Assembly: GCA_032161045.1 (NCBI GenBank)
Contig: JAVHTH010000017.1
DNA: 64,000 nucleotides
Source of the DNA: Fervidibacter sinensis
GTDB taxonomy: Bacteria; Armatimonadota; Fervidibacteria; Fervidibacterales; Fervidibacteraceae
Strand: one strand, 5' to 3'
Positions 51,187 through 59,620 of the stretch are shown here, piece by piece (the first letter of the stretch is position 1; every line of letters begins with the position of its first letter). The position numbers and the translations under genes are program-made. The notes under the pieces were generated by a model. The model was not told where the DNA came from and made no database searches. It worked only from the letters and a program-made list of their open reading frames with translations.

Positions 51187-52308
51187 ATGAAAGTCATAAA
51201 CATTGTTGGTGCGCGCCCGCAATTTATTAAGATAGCTCCGGTGCTCCACGCCATTAAACGCCATAACGAAGAACATCCCGAAAATCAGATCCACGAGGTC
51301 TTAGTTCACACTGGTCAGCATTACGACTACGAGATGTCTGGGGTATTCTTTGACGAATTGGGATTGAAAGCACCTGATTACCATTTAGGCGTAGGGTCCG
51401 GAACTCATGGCTATCAAACAGGCGAGATGCTTAAGAGGATTGAAGAAGTATTGCTTCACGAGAAGCCAGATTTAGTAGTAGTTTACGGTGATACTAACTC
51501 CACTCTTGCTGGTGCAATAGCGGCATCCAAACTCAATATTCCCATAGCCCATGTGGAGGCAGGTTTACGGAGCTTTAATAGGCGAATGCCAGAAGAAATC
51601 AATCGTGTCCTTACCGATCATATCTCCGATCTACTTTTCTGTCCTACGCAGAAGGCAGTGGAGAACCTGCGACAGGAAGGAATCACCAAAGGGGTGTATA
51701 TGGTGGGCGATGTAATGTATGATGCAGCGCTTCAATATTTGGGATTAGCTGAAAAGAAATCTCGTATTCTGAAGTGCTTAAGCTTAGAACCAAAGTCTTA
51801 TGCCCTGGCGACTGTCCATCGGGCTGAGAACACAGATAACCCAGAGCGGTTGCGAAACATTTTTGTAGGTCTGAAAATGGTTGCCCAAGCAGGTCTGCCG
51901 GTGATTATTCCCCTTCATCCTCGCACTCGCAAACAGGCCGAAATGTTGGGGCTTTCCCTTAATGGCATGCGGGTGCTGGGGCCGGTCTCGTATCTGGATA
52001 TGCTCCTTCTGGAGAAAAATGCGCGGGTGATTCTTACTGACTCTGGTGGTGTGCAAAAAGAAGCCTTCTTCTTCCGTGTCCCCTGCGTGACCTTGCGGGA
52101 AGAGACGGAGTGGGTGGAGACGGTAGAGACGGGATGGAATGTGCTAATTGGTTGCGATCCAAAGCGGATTGCCTGCGCTGCCTTGGACTTCCGGCAGGGT
52201 AAAGAGGAAATTTCGCCTTATGGTGATGGCCGAGCAGCGGAACGGATCGTAAAGGTGATTATTCACGACATATGGAACTATAGGATTAAGGGCGATGGAT
52301 TGGTCTAA
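51187..52308 (+). CDS. UDP-N-acetylglucosamine 2-epimerase (non-hydrolysing, WecB/WbpI-like)
   Basis: A 373-residue GT-B-fold epimerase. It begins KVINIVGARPQFIKIAPVLHAI, has HTGQHYDYEMSGVFFDELGL, VYGDTNSTLAGAIAASKLNIPIAHVEAGLRSFNRRMPEEINRVLTDHIS, and ends the UDP-binding region with ILTDSGGVQKEAFFFRVPCVTLREETEWVETV, all hallmark segments. It interconverts UDP-GlcNAc and UDP-ManNAc. Its position after a WbpB/WbpD-like fusion makes a WbpI-type substrate (UDP-2,3-diacetamido uronic acid) equally possible. It overlaps the flippase gene by 14 nt. Confidence 0.93.
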   Translation: MKVINIVGARPQFIKIAPVLHAIKRHNEEHPENQIHEVLVHTGQHYDYEMSGVFFDELGLKAPDYHLGVGSGTHGYQTGEMLKRIEEVLLHEKPDLVVVYGDTNSTLAGAIAASKLNIPIAHVEAGLRSFNRRMPEEINRVLTDHISDLLFCPTQKAVENLRQEGITKGVYMVGDVMYDAALQYLGLAEKKSRILKCLSLEPKSYALATVHRAENTDNPERLRNIFVGLKMVAQAGLPVIIPLHPRTRKQAEMLGLSLNGMRVLGPVSYLDMLLLEKNARVILTDSGGVQKEAFFFRVPCVTLREETEWVETVETGWNVLIGCDPKRIACAALDFRQGKEEISPYGDGRAAERIVKVIIHDIWNYRIKGDGLV

Positions 52309-53596
52309 AAAGACCATAACTCTCATTCTTCAACGCGGGCGGTTTACTCGAAATGTGACCGTGCTTGCAGGAGGAACTGTGTTCGGACAAGCCATAACCG
52401 TTCTGGTCTCGCCCATCCTTACAAGGCTCTACTCTCCCGAAGATTTCGGGGTCTTTGGGGTCTATGCATCAATCTTGGGCATCCTCACTGTTGTGGCTTC
52501 TCTGCGCTACGAATTTGCCCTCCCCCTCCCAGAAGATGATGAGACAGCGGCGAACATTTTGGTCCTTTGCTTCCTATTGCTCTTGGGGATGACGGGGCTA
52601 ACGGTTGTGCTCATCCACGAGCTTGGTGACCAGATCGTGGCTTGGGCAAATGTCCCGGCACTCAAGCACTATCTATGGCTAATTCCGTTAGGAATGCTTG
52701 GAGCCGGAACTTACCAGATCCTGAACTACTGGGCAGTGAGAAAGCGAGATTTCTTGAGGATCGCCCGGACGAGGGTCAGTAGGGGTATAATTCGTGCTGT
52801 TATTCAAGTCGGGATTGGCTTCGCCCATTCCGGCCCGCTCGGGCTCCTTCTGGGTCATCTTGCCGGTGAGACTGCAGGGAGTGCTTCATTGGGATTGGCT
52901 GCCTGGAACAAGGACAGGGGCTCTTTTGGGGCTGTCAGTTTACAGGGAATACGAAAGGCTGGGTATAGATATAGGCGCTTCCTACTCTTCTCCAGTTGGG
53001 CTGGTCTTCTCGATGCGCTGGGATTACAAATCCCTCAACTTCTCTTTGCCGCCTTCTATGGAGTTGAAGTGGCTGGTTGGTTCACTTTGGGGCAGCGGGT
53101 GATTGCGGCTCCACTAAATATCGTGGTGGATTCAGTGGGCCAGGTCTATTTCGGTGAGGCCGCTCGCCTGCCAAGGGATGACCCAAAGGCCATAAGGCGG
53201 CTCTTCCTCAAGCTCGTTTGCCGGCTTGCTTTTATCGGAGGGATGCCGATAGTGGTGATCTGCACCTTCGCTCCCTGGTTTTTCACGGTTGTGTTCGGCC
53301 AGGGTTGGGAGGTGGCAGGTCGCTATGTGCAGTTCATGGGACCTATGTTCGCAGTTCGGTTTGTGATAGTTCCGCTCTCGCACACTTTGAATATCCTGGA
53401 GCGTCAATACTTACACTTTGTTTGGGAAGGGACAAGACTATTTTTGGTTATCGGAGGGCTATCAGTAGGAAGAGCGTTGGAGCTCTCACATGCCAGCGCT
53501 GTCGGCATCTATAGTCTAACAATGCTAAGCGCCTATATCATCTTAGGAGGCCTTATTTGGCACGCATTAAAGACTAATCCCAAAGTCAAGCAGTAA
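52295..53596 (+). CDS. wzx: Wzx-type polysaccharide flippase
   Basis: A 433-residue polytopic protein with about 12-14 helices of the MOP/PST exporter family. The N-terminus (FTRNVTVLAGGTVFGQAITVLVSPILTRLYSPEDFGVFGVYAS) is characteristic of O-antigen flippases, which move undecaprenyl-linked oligosaccharides across the inner membrane. ATG 52295 lies inside the epimerase gene (14 nt overlap), showing coupling. The stop TAA (53594-53596) is inside the left arm of the 92-nt inverted-repeat element that follows. Confidence 0.9.
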   Translation: MDWSKKTITLILQRGRFTRNVTVLAGGTVFGQAITVLVSPILTRLYSPEDFGVFGVYASILGILTVVASLRYEFALPLPEDDETAANILVLCFLLLLGMTGLTVVLIHELGDQIVAWANVPALKHYLWLIPLGMLGAGTYQILNYWAVRKRDFLRIARTRVSRGIIRAVIQVGIGFAHSGPLGLLLGHLAGETAGSASLGLAAWNKDRGSFGAVSLQGIRKAGYRYRRFLLFSSWAGLLDALGLQIPQLLFAAFYGVEVAGWFTLGQRVIAAPLNIVVDSVGQVYFGEAARLPRDDPKAIRRLFLKLVCRLAFIGGMPIVVICTFAPWFFTVVFGQGWEVAGRYVQFMGPMFAVRFVIVPLSHTLNILERQYLHFVWEGTRLFLVIGGLSVGRALELSHASAVGIYSLTMLSAYIILGGLIWHALKTNPKVKQ

Positions 53597-53685
53597 ACTT
53601 ATTGCGTTATAGCCGATAAACTCAATATGTAGCGGTAAATCATTTCAATCTACTTGTGCTTTTGGATAATGACGCAATAAGTTTA
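53594..53685. repeat. 92-nt element with 17-nt near-perfect inverted ends
   Basis: TAAACTTATTGCGTTAT (53594-53610) and ATGACGCAATAAGTTTA (53669-53685) are complementary at 16 of 17 positions. The interior (about 58 nt) is AT-rich without coding potential. The left end supplies the wzx stop codon. It may be a MITE-like insertion, a terminator-like palindrome or a remnant of the neighbouring IS. Confidence 0.65.
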
Positions 53686-53791
53686 GTGAGGAAACTTAAA
53701 CTTACCCCCAATTGCTATCTTGTTTTTGCCTTAACTGGAGGATAAAATAATCTTCGAGAGCAACTAAATTCTGCTCTCGGAGGTGTCAGAA

Positions 53792-54330
53792 ATGGCGGAA
53801 ATATTGGACAAAGACGGAATCTTAATCACCTTTTGCATCATTGATGATGTCATCAAAGCGATGGGAATGCAAGGAGATAAGCAACAAGAGATGAGCAACA
53901 GCGAGGTTTTGACCGTTGCTTGTATTGCCCATCAGTATTTCGGTGCAAATTATCAAGCAACCTTATCTTTCCTGAAATCCTCAGGACAATCCCTTTTTAG
54001 AAGGGTTCTATCAAAGAGTCGTTTTACAAGAAGGCTTCATATTTTCCTTGATTTTCTCCCTCAAATTCTCTCAATCCTTTCAGAGATAAAGCGTAAGATT
54101 TCGCTGAGGTCAAGATACTTCATTGGCAGTTTTCCTGTTTATGCTTGCGAGAACATAAGGATAAGAAGGCCAAGGTTTTTAAGGGATGAGAGAATAGGGG
54201 ATACATAGCAAGCAAAAGGGTTTACTTTTACGGATTGAGGGTTTCACATAATCACAAATGATGAGGCGTTTATTCACGAGTTTGTGATAGTAACAGAGAG
54301 AGTTTACTATGAAAAAACAATTAGATACTA
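53792..54330 (+). pseudogene. Decayed IS982-family transposase remnant
   Basis: The frame opening at ATG 53792 (GGAGGTG upstream) reads like the N-terminal 135 residues of an IS982-type transposase: DDVIKAMGM, EMSNSEVLTVACIAHQYFGANYQATLSFLKSSG, LSKSRFTRRLHIFLDFLPQ and RIRRPRFLRDE. After a stop at 54208 the next segment continues in another frame (GYIASKRVYFYGLRV), and then shifts again (HIITNDEAFIHEFVIVTE), so at least two frameshifts are present. The segment expected to read DSFPV reads GSFPV, so a putative catalytic Asp is lost. The intact family protein is about 290 residues, so the C-terminal part is missing. The end is approximate. Confidence 0.8.
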
Positions 54331-55632
54331 ATACTATAATTCAACCAATAATTTTGACAAAAACACCGTGGATTACTAAAGTTTACCTTTTATACACTAG
54401 CGGACTTATTTTTTTGTATTTTTTTTTCTCCAATAATCACATATTTTGCTTTTTGGGGTATATTTCCTCAATTACCGCTTGTTGCTATCTACAGCTTATG
54501 TCTTGTTCCAGCTTTTATCCTACGTTTGTTGCTTTTTCTCAGAAAACAATTAATACTTCATATGAATTATCTAGCTATAGGATACTTATTATTAACATGG
54601 ATTTCCATAATCCAGATAATATGGTTTTTCGAGATTTTTACTAAGATAGGAACAGAAGTGTTTTTTTCAAATATTGCTCTTACGCTAATCAGTGCCTGGT
54701 TACTATACCTTGGCGGGGAAGCGTTTGCTCACCTTATCACCACAAATCCTTGGATTATACGCAAATTCGTTTTTATTGTGTATATATGTTATATTCTCGT
54801 AATCATAGATGGAGTAATTAAAGGTTTTGAACTTTATGGGCAATTCTTATTGGCTTTTAAAAAGCCAATGTCACAGCAAATTTATAATTACTTAAGTTTA
54901 TCTGATTCATTTGCTATTATAGGACTTTTATTTTTAGGTTTACTAAACAGACAACAATTTTACTTTAGTGTTATTGTCTATGGAAGCACCTTATTGCTTC
55001 TTTTTTTCACTTATTCACGAAGCAGTTTTTTTTGCTTTTTGTGCACTACTGTATTCATATTGATCCGGGAGGTTTGGCACAATAAGAAACATCAATTCTT
55101 ATTGATCATTCTAGGCATTGTTATGGTTGTGATAGTATTCGCGATTTGGTTCAATCCAATTGAGATAAGAGAGGATCTTGCTGGAAGAAGTAAACTAATC
55201 CTTGATCGCTTTAGTGCTCCTTTTTTAGGAACTGACCCGTCCCTGCAAGCTCGCTGGTTGTTTCTTGAGGAAGGCCTTCGTTTGCTGAAGAAACATTGGC
55301 TCTTAGGTTACTATATGGGGGAAGTGGTTGAGATAGGAAAAGGAGCTTACATTCACAATTGGCTCTCATTCTGGTTCGCCTATGGAATAGGTCCTTTTTT
55401 GGTATCCTCGTGGCTCTTACTTTCGCTCTTCATTAAGAACTTGTATAGGAAAAAACGGGAATCGTTAGGATTTTCTGAATCTAGCATTATTACGTTTGTG
55501 CTTTTATCCGTTGTCTTTTCGCGTTCTTATATATGGCCATATTTTTGGTTCGCTATTAGCTTTTCCGGAACTTGCTCTACGCTCAAAAGGGGGACAGTAA
55601 ATGCGGATAGGAGTCCTTCTTCATTGGAATGA
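54309..55632 (+). pseudogene. wzy: Wzy-like O-antigen polymerase, frameshifted near a T9 run
   Basis: A polytopic protein with about 10-12 helices and a large loop (residues about 260-330, AGRSKLILDRFSAPFLGTDPSLQARWLFLEEGL, then GYYMGEVVEIGKGAYIHNWLSF) typical of O-antigen ligase/polymerase proteins. The first about 35 residues (MKKQLDTNTIIQPIILTKTPW) are read from ATG 54309. The rest lies in the +1 frame, which is open from 54358 without a start. The switch must fall between the T7 (54409-54415) and T9 (54419-54427) runs; losing one T joins a 440-residue protein. It may be phase-variable, a pseudogene or a sequencing error. An internal TTG 54526 could also start a shorter protein. It overlaps the IS remnant and, by 32 nt, the next gene. 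Confidence 0.7.
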
Positions 55633-56680
55633 AGGTGAAGAGAGTGGCGTGTTCAAGAAAGTCATCTCTCAAATACGGACATGGAGAGCTCAAGGAGTCT
55701 TGGTTTCTCTTCATATTGTCTCTCGGCGTCCTATGCTAAAGGTTTGGCAACATTACCTAAAGGAAACACCCATTACCCTCCACTTGTATAGCGGAGTAGA
55801 TAGATTCTGGGCATGGAAAGATGCCGTAAAAGCGTTGAAAGCACATTGTCCAGATGTAGTTTACTGTCGCTATGATTTATACATGCCTGCATTGAAAAGC
55901 CTCTCGCAAGATCTTCCCTTGATCTTAGAGATTAATACCAATGACTTGACGGAATATCGTCTCACAAAAAGATGGTTGAGATATTGGTATAATCGTTTCA
56001 CTCGATCGTTACTACTACGACAAGCATCTGGTTTAGTCTTTGTAACTTGGGAATTATCAGAATCTCCTGACTTTAGTAAATACCAGAAACCCTTTGTGGT
56101 AATCTCTAATGGAATTGATCTAGAGGATTTTCTTCCTCTTCCAGCAGCAAGAAATGAGGAACCTAGACTGATTTTCCTTGGAACAGATAGACATGCATGG
56201 CATGGCGTGGACAAGATTCTTCGGATGGCCACACTATTCCCTAAATGGCAATTTGACATCGTTGGAGTTCAGCCAAATAATCTACAAAGGGTACCTAAAA
56301 ATGTTCACATTTATGGTCCCCTCGATCGCCAAGCTTATAGAACTTTGATAGCTCATGCCGATATAGCAATAGGCACTCTGGCTCTTCACAGAATAAAGAT
56401 GAACGAAGCGTGTCCACTTAAAGTTCGTGAATACTTAGCTTACGGACTTCCCGTAATTATTGGATACAAAGATACTGACTTTCTTAATGGTGCTCCGTTC
56501 ATTTTAGAACTCCCAAACACTGAGGACAATATAGAAAGCAATGTTACAAGAATCGTTGACTTCATATTTGAATGGAAAGGGAAAAGAGTACCAAGGGAGG
56601 CTCTATATCACTTAGATCTTAGAGTTAAGGAATCCCAACGATTAGCGTTTTTTAAGAACATCTTGGAGGGAAAGTTATGA
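55601..56680 (+). CDS. Glycosyltransferase (GT4/GT1-like)
   Basis: A 359-residue GT-B-fold glycosyltransferase. The C-terminal half has PFVVISNGIDLEDFLP, PRLIFLGTDRHAWHGVDKIL, NVHIYGPLDRQAYRTLIAHADIAIGTLAL, and a diverged E-x7-E-type region (EACPLKVREYLAYGLPVIIGYKDTD). The N-terminal half is less conserved (MRIGVLLHWNEGEESGVFKKVISQI). It is expected to add a sugar from a nucleotide donor to a lipid-linked oligosaccharide at the inner membrane. ATG 55601 overlaps wzy by 32 nt and its own stop overlaps the next gene (ATGA at 56677-56680). Confidence 0.8.
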   Translation: MRIGVLLHWNEGEESGVFKKVISQIRTWRAQGVLVSLHIVSRRPMLKVWQHYLKETPITLHLYSGVDRFWAWKDAVKALKAHCPDVVYCRYDLYMPALKSLSQDLPLILEINTNDLTEYRLTKRWLRYWYNRFTRSLLLRQASGLVFVTWELSESPDFSKYQKPFVVISNGIDLEDFLPLPAARNEEPRLIFLGTDRHAWHGVDKILRMATLFPKWQFDIVGVQPNNLQRVPKNVHIYGPLDRQAYRTLIAHADIAIGTLALHRIKMNEACPLKVREYLAYGLPVIIGYKDTDFLNGAPFILELPNTEDNIESNVTRIVDFIFEWKGKRVPREALYHLDLRVKESQRLAFFKNILEGKL

Positions 56681-57822
56681 AGCGCTGTTTCTTGGTCATC
56701 ACTGGTTTAGCCTATGGTGGCGCAGAAACTCAGGTGATCCACTTAGCCATGAAACTAAAAGCACGTGGTTGGGATGTGTTTGTGGTCTCTCTTACGCCTC
56801 CTAAAGCTTACACAACGGAGCTTAGGTACTCAGGAGTTCCTTTGTTCTCTTTAAATATCCGCCAAAAATTGCCTGATCCGCGACCACTCATGAAACTATT
56901 CAAACTTATCAGAGAATGGCGCCCCTGTATTGTGCACAGCCATATGGTTCATGCTAATATTTTGGCAAGGCTCACAAGGCTCTTTGCTCCTGTTCCTGTC
57001 TTGATTTGCACGGCTCACAGCATCGATGAACGGGGACGCAGAGGATCAGGATGGTTTAGGACTTTTCTTTACCGCGTAACGGACCCCTTATGTGACCTTA
57101 CCACCCAAGTAAGCCGTGCAGGGCTTGAGAGGTATGTCAGGATCCGTGCTGTGCCCAAAGAAAAAATTCAGTATATTCCAAATGGAGTTGATATAGAAAG
57201 TTTTTCACCTAATCCAGCGATCAGAGCTAAAATGCGCAAAAAACTTCATCTTGAAAAGAGGTTCGTGTGGCTTGCGGTAGGAAGGTTTGATCCTCCAAAA
57301 GATTACCCAACTATGCTGTGTGCCTTTTCTCGGGTTGTAAGAAAACACCCTAAGGCTTATCTTCTCATTGCTGGAGATGGACCTCTGCGTCCTTCTATAG
57401 AGGCTTTAGCGAAGGAGCTGGGAATTTCTGACAGGGTTGAATTCCTTGGCATTCGACGCGATGTTCCAGAACTTATGAATGCGGCTGATGCTTATGTGAT
57501 GTCCTCGGCTTGGGAAGGAATGCCATTGGTTCTACTTGAAGCCCATGCCTCTGGACTTCCGGTCGTTGCTACAAATGTTGGAGGGAATAGTGAGATTGTG
57601 ATTGACGGGAAAACGGGGTTCCTCGTGTCACCGAGGAACCCTGAAGCCTTAGCACAGGCTATGATTCGTTTAATGGAACTTCCTGAAGAAGAAAAGCAAA
57701 TAATGGGAAAATTGGCTCGTCAACATGTTGAAACTAATTTTAGCCTTGATCGTGTGGTTGATCTGTGGGAATCACTGTATTTAGAGTTATTGAAGAAAAA
57801 GGTTTTGCTATTAGGGAGGTGA
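56677..57822 (+). CDS. GT4-family glycosyltransferase
   Basis: A 381-residue GT4 enzyme. N-terminal VITGLAYGGAETQVIHLAMKLKARGWDV is the classic acceptor-side motif with the glycine loop. The C-terminal domain has VSRAGLERYVRIRAVPKEKIQYIPNGVDIESF, FVWLAVGRFDPPKDYPTML, LLIAGDGPLRPSIEALAKELG, VEFLGIRRDVPELMNAADAYVMSSAWEGMPLVLLEAHASGLPVVATNVGG (with the E-x7-E motif EGMPLVLLE). It likely extends the lipid-linked unit. It starts in an ATGA overlap, and the following gene starts 6 nt after its stop. Confidence 0.9.
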   Translation: MKRCFLVITGLAYGGAETQVIHLAMKLKARGWDVFVVSLTPPKAYTTELRYSGVPLFSLNIRQKLPDPRPLMKLFKLIREWRPCIVHSHMVHANILARLTRLFAPVPVLICTAHSIDERGRRGSGWFRTFLYRVTDPLCDLTTQVSRAGLERYVRIRAVPKEKIQYIPNGVDIESFSPNPAIRAKMRKKLHLEKRFVWLAVGRFDPPKDYPTMLCAFSRVVRKHPKAYLLIAGDGPLRPSIEALAKELGISDRVEFLGIRRDVPELMNAADAYVMSSAWEGMPLVLLEAHASGLPVVATNVGGNSEIVIDGKTGFLVSPRNPEALAQAMIRLMELPEEEKQIMGKLARQHVETNFSLDRVVDLWESLYLELLKKKVLLLGR

Positions 57823-57827
57823 ACACT

Positions 57828-58979
57828 ATGCATAAAATCCTCCTGGTGGCACATTGGGATTGGGTGTTGTATAACTTTGGGTTGCCTTTGGCGGAGGCGC
57901 TGAGGGAGCATGGTTATGAAGTTGTGTTTGTGTGTCCTTTCGGCGAATATATTGACAAATTGATGTCTAAGGGTTTCCGATGCATTCACTGGTCGGTGAT
58001 TAGACGGAGTGTCAATCCGCTTGAGGAAATTAAGGCTCTTTTCCATCTCGCTCACATATACCTTCAAGAGAGACCTAACTTGGTTCACCATTTCACAGTA
58101 AAACCCAATCTTCTCGGTTCACTGGCAGCAAGGTTAGTGATAGGGTTGAAGGGCAAAAATCAGTTAAGGGTAATCAACATATTTATGGGTTTAGGTTTCC
58201 TGTTTTCAGACCATCCAATGGCACGACTCTTGCGTGTTATAACCTTGCCTTTTTTCAGGTTTGGGCAAAATGGACGCAAAGTCTGGACAGTTTGTGAGAA
58301 CTTTGAGGATAAGGAAAAACTCATACGACTGGGTTTGGCTGCACCTTTACGAACTTTTGTCATCGTAAGTAACAGTGTTGATACTCGTCGGTTTTCTCCC
58401 AACGCTCCAAATGCCTCGCATTCTTCACGCACCCCCATCGTCCTTATGGCAGCAAGGCTTCTCTGGGATAAGGGAGTGAAGGAATTTGTTGAAGCAGCGC
58501 AGTTGTTAAAAAAACGAGGCATTAAAGCAGAGTTTTGGCTGGCAGGTAAGCCCGATGATGGAAACCCGATGGCTATTCCTGAAGATCTTCTGAGAAGTTG
58601 GCATGAACGAGGGGATATCAAGTGGCTCGGTCATTGCGACAACATGCCCGAACTGTTACGCCAAGTTGATGTAGCAGTTTTGCCAAGTTATCACGAGGGA
58701 GTCCCTCGCTTCTTGTTAGAAGCAGCAGCGACAGGATTGCCATTAGTAGCGACAGATATTGAAGGTTGTCGGATGGTCGTCCGAAACGGAGTGAACGGAT
58801 ACCTTGTCCCAATCCGAGATGCTCAAGCATTAGCGGACGCAATTGAACGATTGGTTCATAACCCTCAACTTCGGCTGCAGATGGGTAAAGCCAGCAGAGA
58901 AATTGTTGTCAAAGAATTTGATGAGCGAAAAATTTTGGAACAATGGTTAAGGCTTTATGAACAGGTTTTGTCCTCTTGA
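57828..58979 (+). CDS. GT4-family glycosyltransferase (WbpY/WcaJ-neighbour type)
   Basis: A 383-residue GT4 enzyme. N-terminal MHKILLVAHWDWVLYNFGLPLAEALREHGYEVVFVCPFGEY and VHHFTVKPNLLGSLAARL resemble glycosyltransferases that add the second sugar on undecaprenyl diphosphate. The donor domain has FVIVSNSVDTRRFSPN, VLMAARLLWDKGVKEFVEAA, and LPSYHEGVPRFLLEAAATGLPLVATDIEGCRMVV with E-x7-E (EGVPRFLLE). The start is ATG 57828 with GGGAGGTGA 5 nt upstream. After its stop there is a 640-nt repeat-rich gap before the PNPT gene. Confidence 0.88.
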   Translation: MHKILLVAHWDWVLYNFGLPLAEALREHGYEVVFVCPFGEYIDKLMSKGFRCIHWSVIRRSVNPLEEIKALFHLAHIYLQERPNLVHHFTVKPNLLGSLAARLVIGLKGKNQLRVINIFMGLGFLFSDHPMARLLRVITLPFFRFGQNGRKVWTVCENFEDKEKLIRLGLAAPLRTFVIVSNSVDTRRFSPNAPNASHSSRTPIVLMAARLLWDKGVKEFVEAAQLLKKRGIKAEFWLAGKPDDGNPMAIPEDLLRSWHERGDIKWLGHCDNMPELLRQVDVAVLPSYHEGVPRFLLEAAATGLPLVATDIEGCRMVVRNGVNGYLVPIRDAQALADAIERLVHNPQLRLQMGKASREIVVKEFDERKILEQWLRLYEQVLSS

Positions 58980-59620
58980 GCAAGGTCACCCCTAACTATT
59001 GCTGCTATGCCCCAAAGACCTTTGTTCCCCCGACACCTCAAACATCCTCACCATTCCTTCCCTGCTCCCCTTAACAAAGCAAGCATAGGTGTCAACGGCC
59101 CACAGCAAGCAGAAGATCATCGCCGGATGAATTTAGAGATCGGTAAACTCGTCAGCATCACTGGCTAAAGCCAGTGGGATGAATGGATTTGCCTTCCCCA
59201 TCTCAGAGGGCACGCCTCTGGTGTGCCGAATTTCGGTTAAGCAGGAACTTGTCCCCTCGATTTCGCCGAATAAATTCGGTGCTCGTTTTTTCGTCAACCG
59301 ATGGCTAAATCCAGTGGCATGGATAATGTGAGTGTTGAGAATTGACAAACCATGTGCAATAATTTGCGAATTCATTCTACAGGCTTTAGCCAGTGGTTGT
59401 TAACGAATTTTTGTGCGCCGAATTTGGTCGGCGAGTTTTTTCTTTCGTTTCCCCTTCGGGACTAAAGCCCCTCCTACGGTCACAGGCGTTATCAAAATTT
59501 CGTCGGTGATATGAGCGTTCGCGGAAATTCAATGTTTGGCATGATCATTTTCAATTCTCACATCACTGCTCAATCAATGTGTTAGACTTTCCTACAGCCG
59601 TAGTTTTTGAAGGGTGGTTG
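58980..59620. other. Repeat-rich gene-free region in the polysaccharide locus
   Basis: No credible gene; open frames here run through repeats. It contains the perfect palindrome CACTGGCTAAAGCCAGTG at 59159-59176, a dispersed repeat copy (59281-59401), and a GGGACTAAAGCCCC-type palindrome around 59458-59471. The GGCTAAAGCC motif recurs inside the dispersed repeat. It separates the glycosyltransferase block from the PNPT gene and resembles the gap at 19195-19580. Confidence 0.65.
59281..59401 (+). repeat. Dispersed intergenic repeat, copy B
   Basis: This segment aligns along its full length with the complement of 19371-19494. The shared stretches include GGCTAAA, GTGGCATGG, TTGACAAACCATG and GCGAATTC-like, and insertions are small. 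The copies are 40 kb apart and in opposite orientation. Confidence 0.75.

Noticed and set aside
54526..55632. TTG 54526 as the true wzy start
   Set aside because: It has no good SD and would drop the N-terminal helices that are visible in the open frame upstream; the frameshift model fits better, though a shorter product is not excluded.
59133..59375. An 80-codon minus-strand open frame in the repeat-rich gap
   Set aside because: It lies inside palindromic and dispersed repeats, with no SD and no recognisable fold; it looks like repeat-derived translation.
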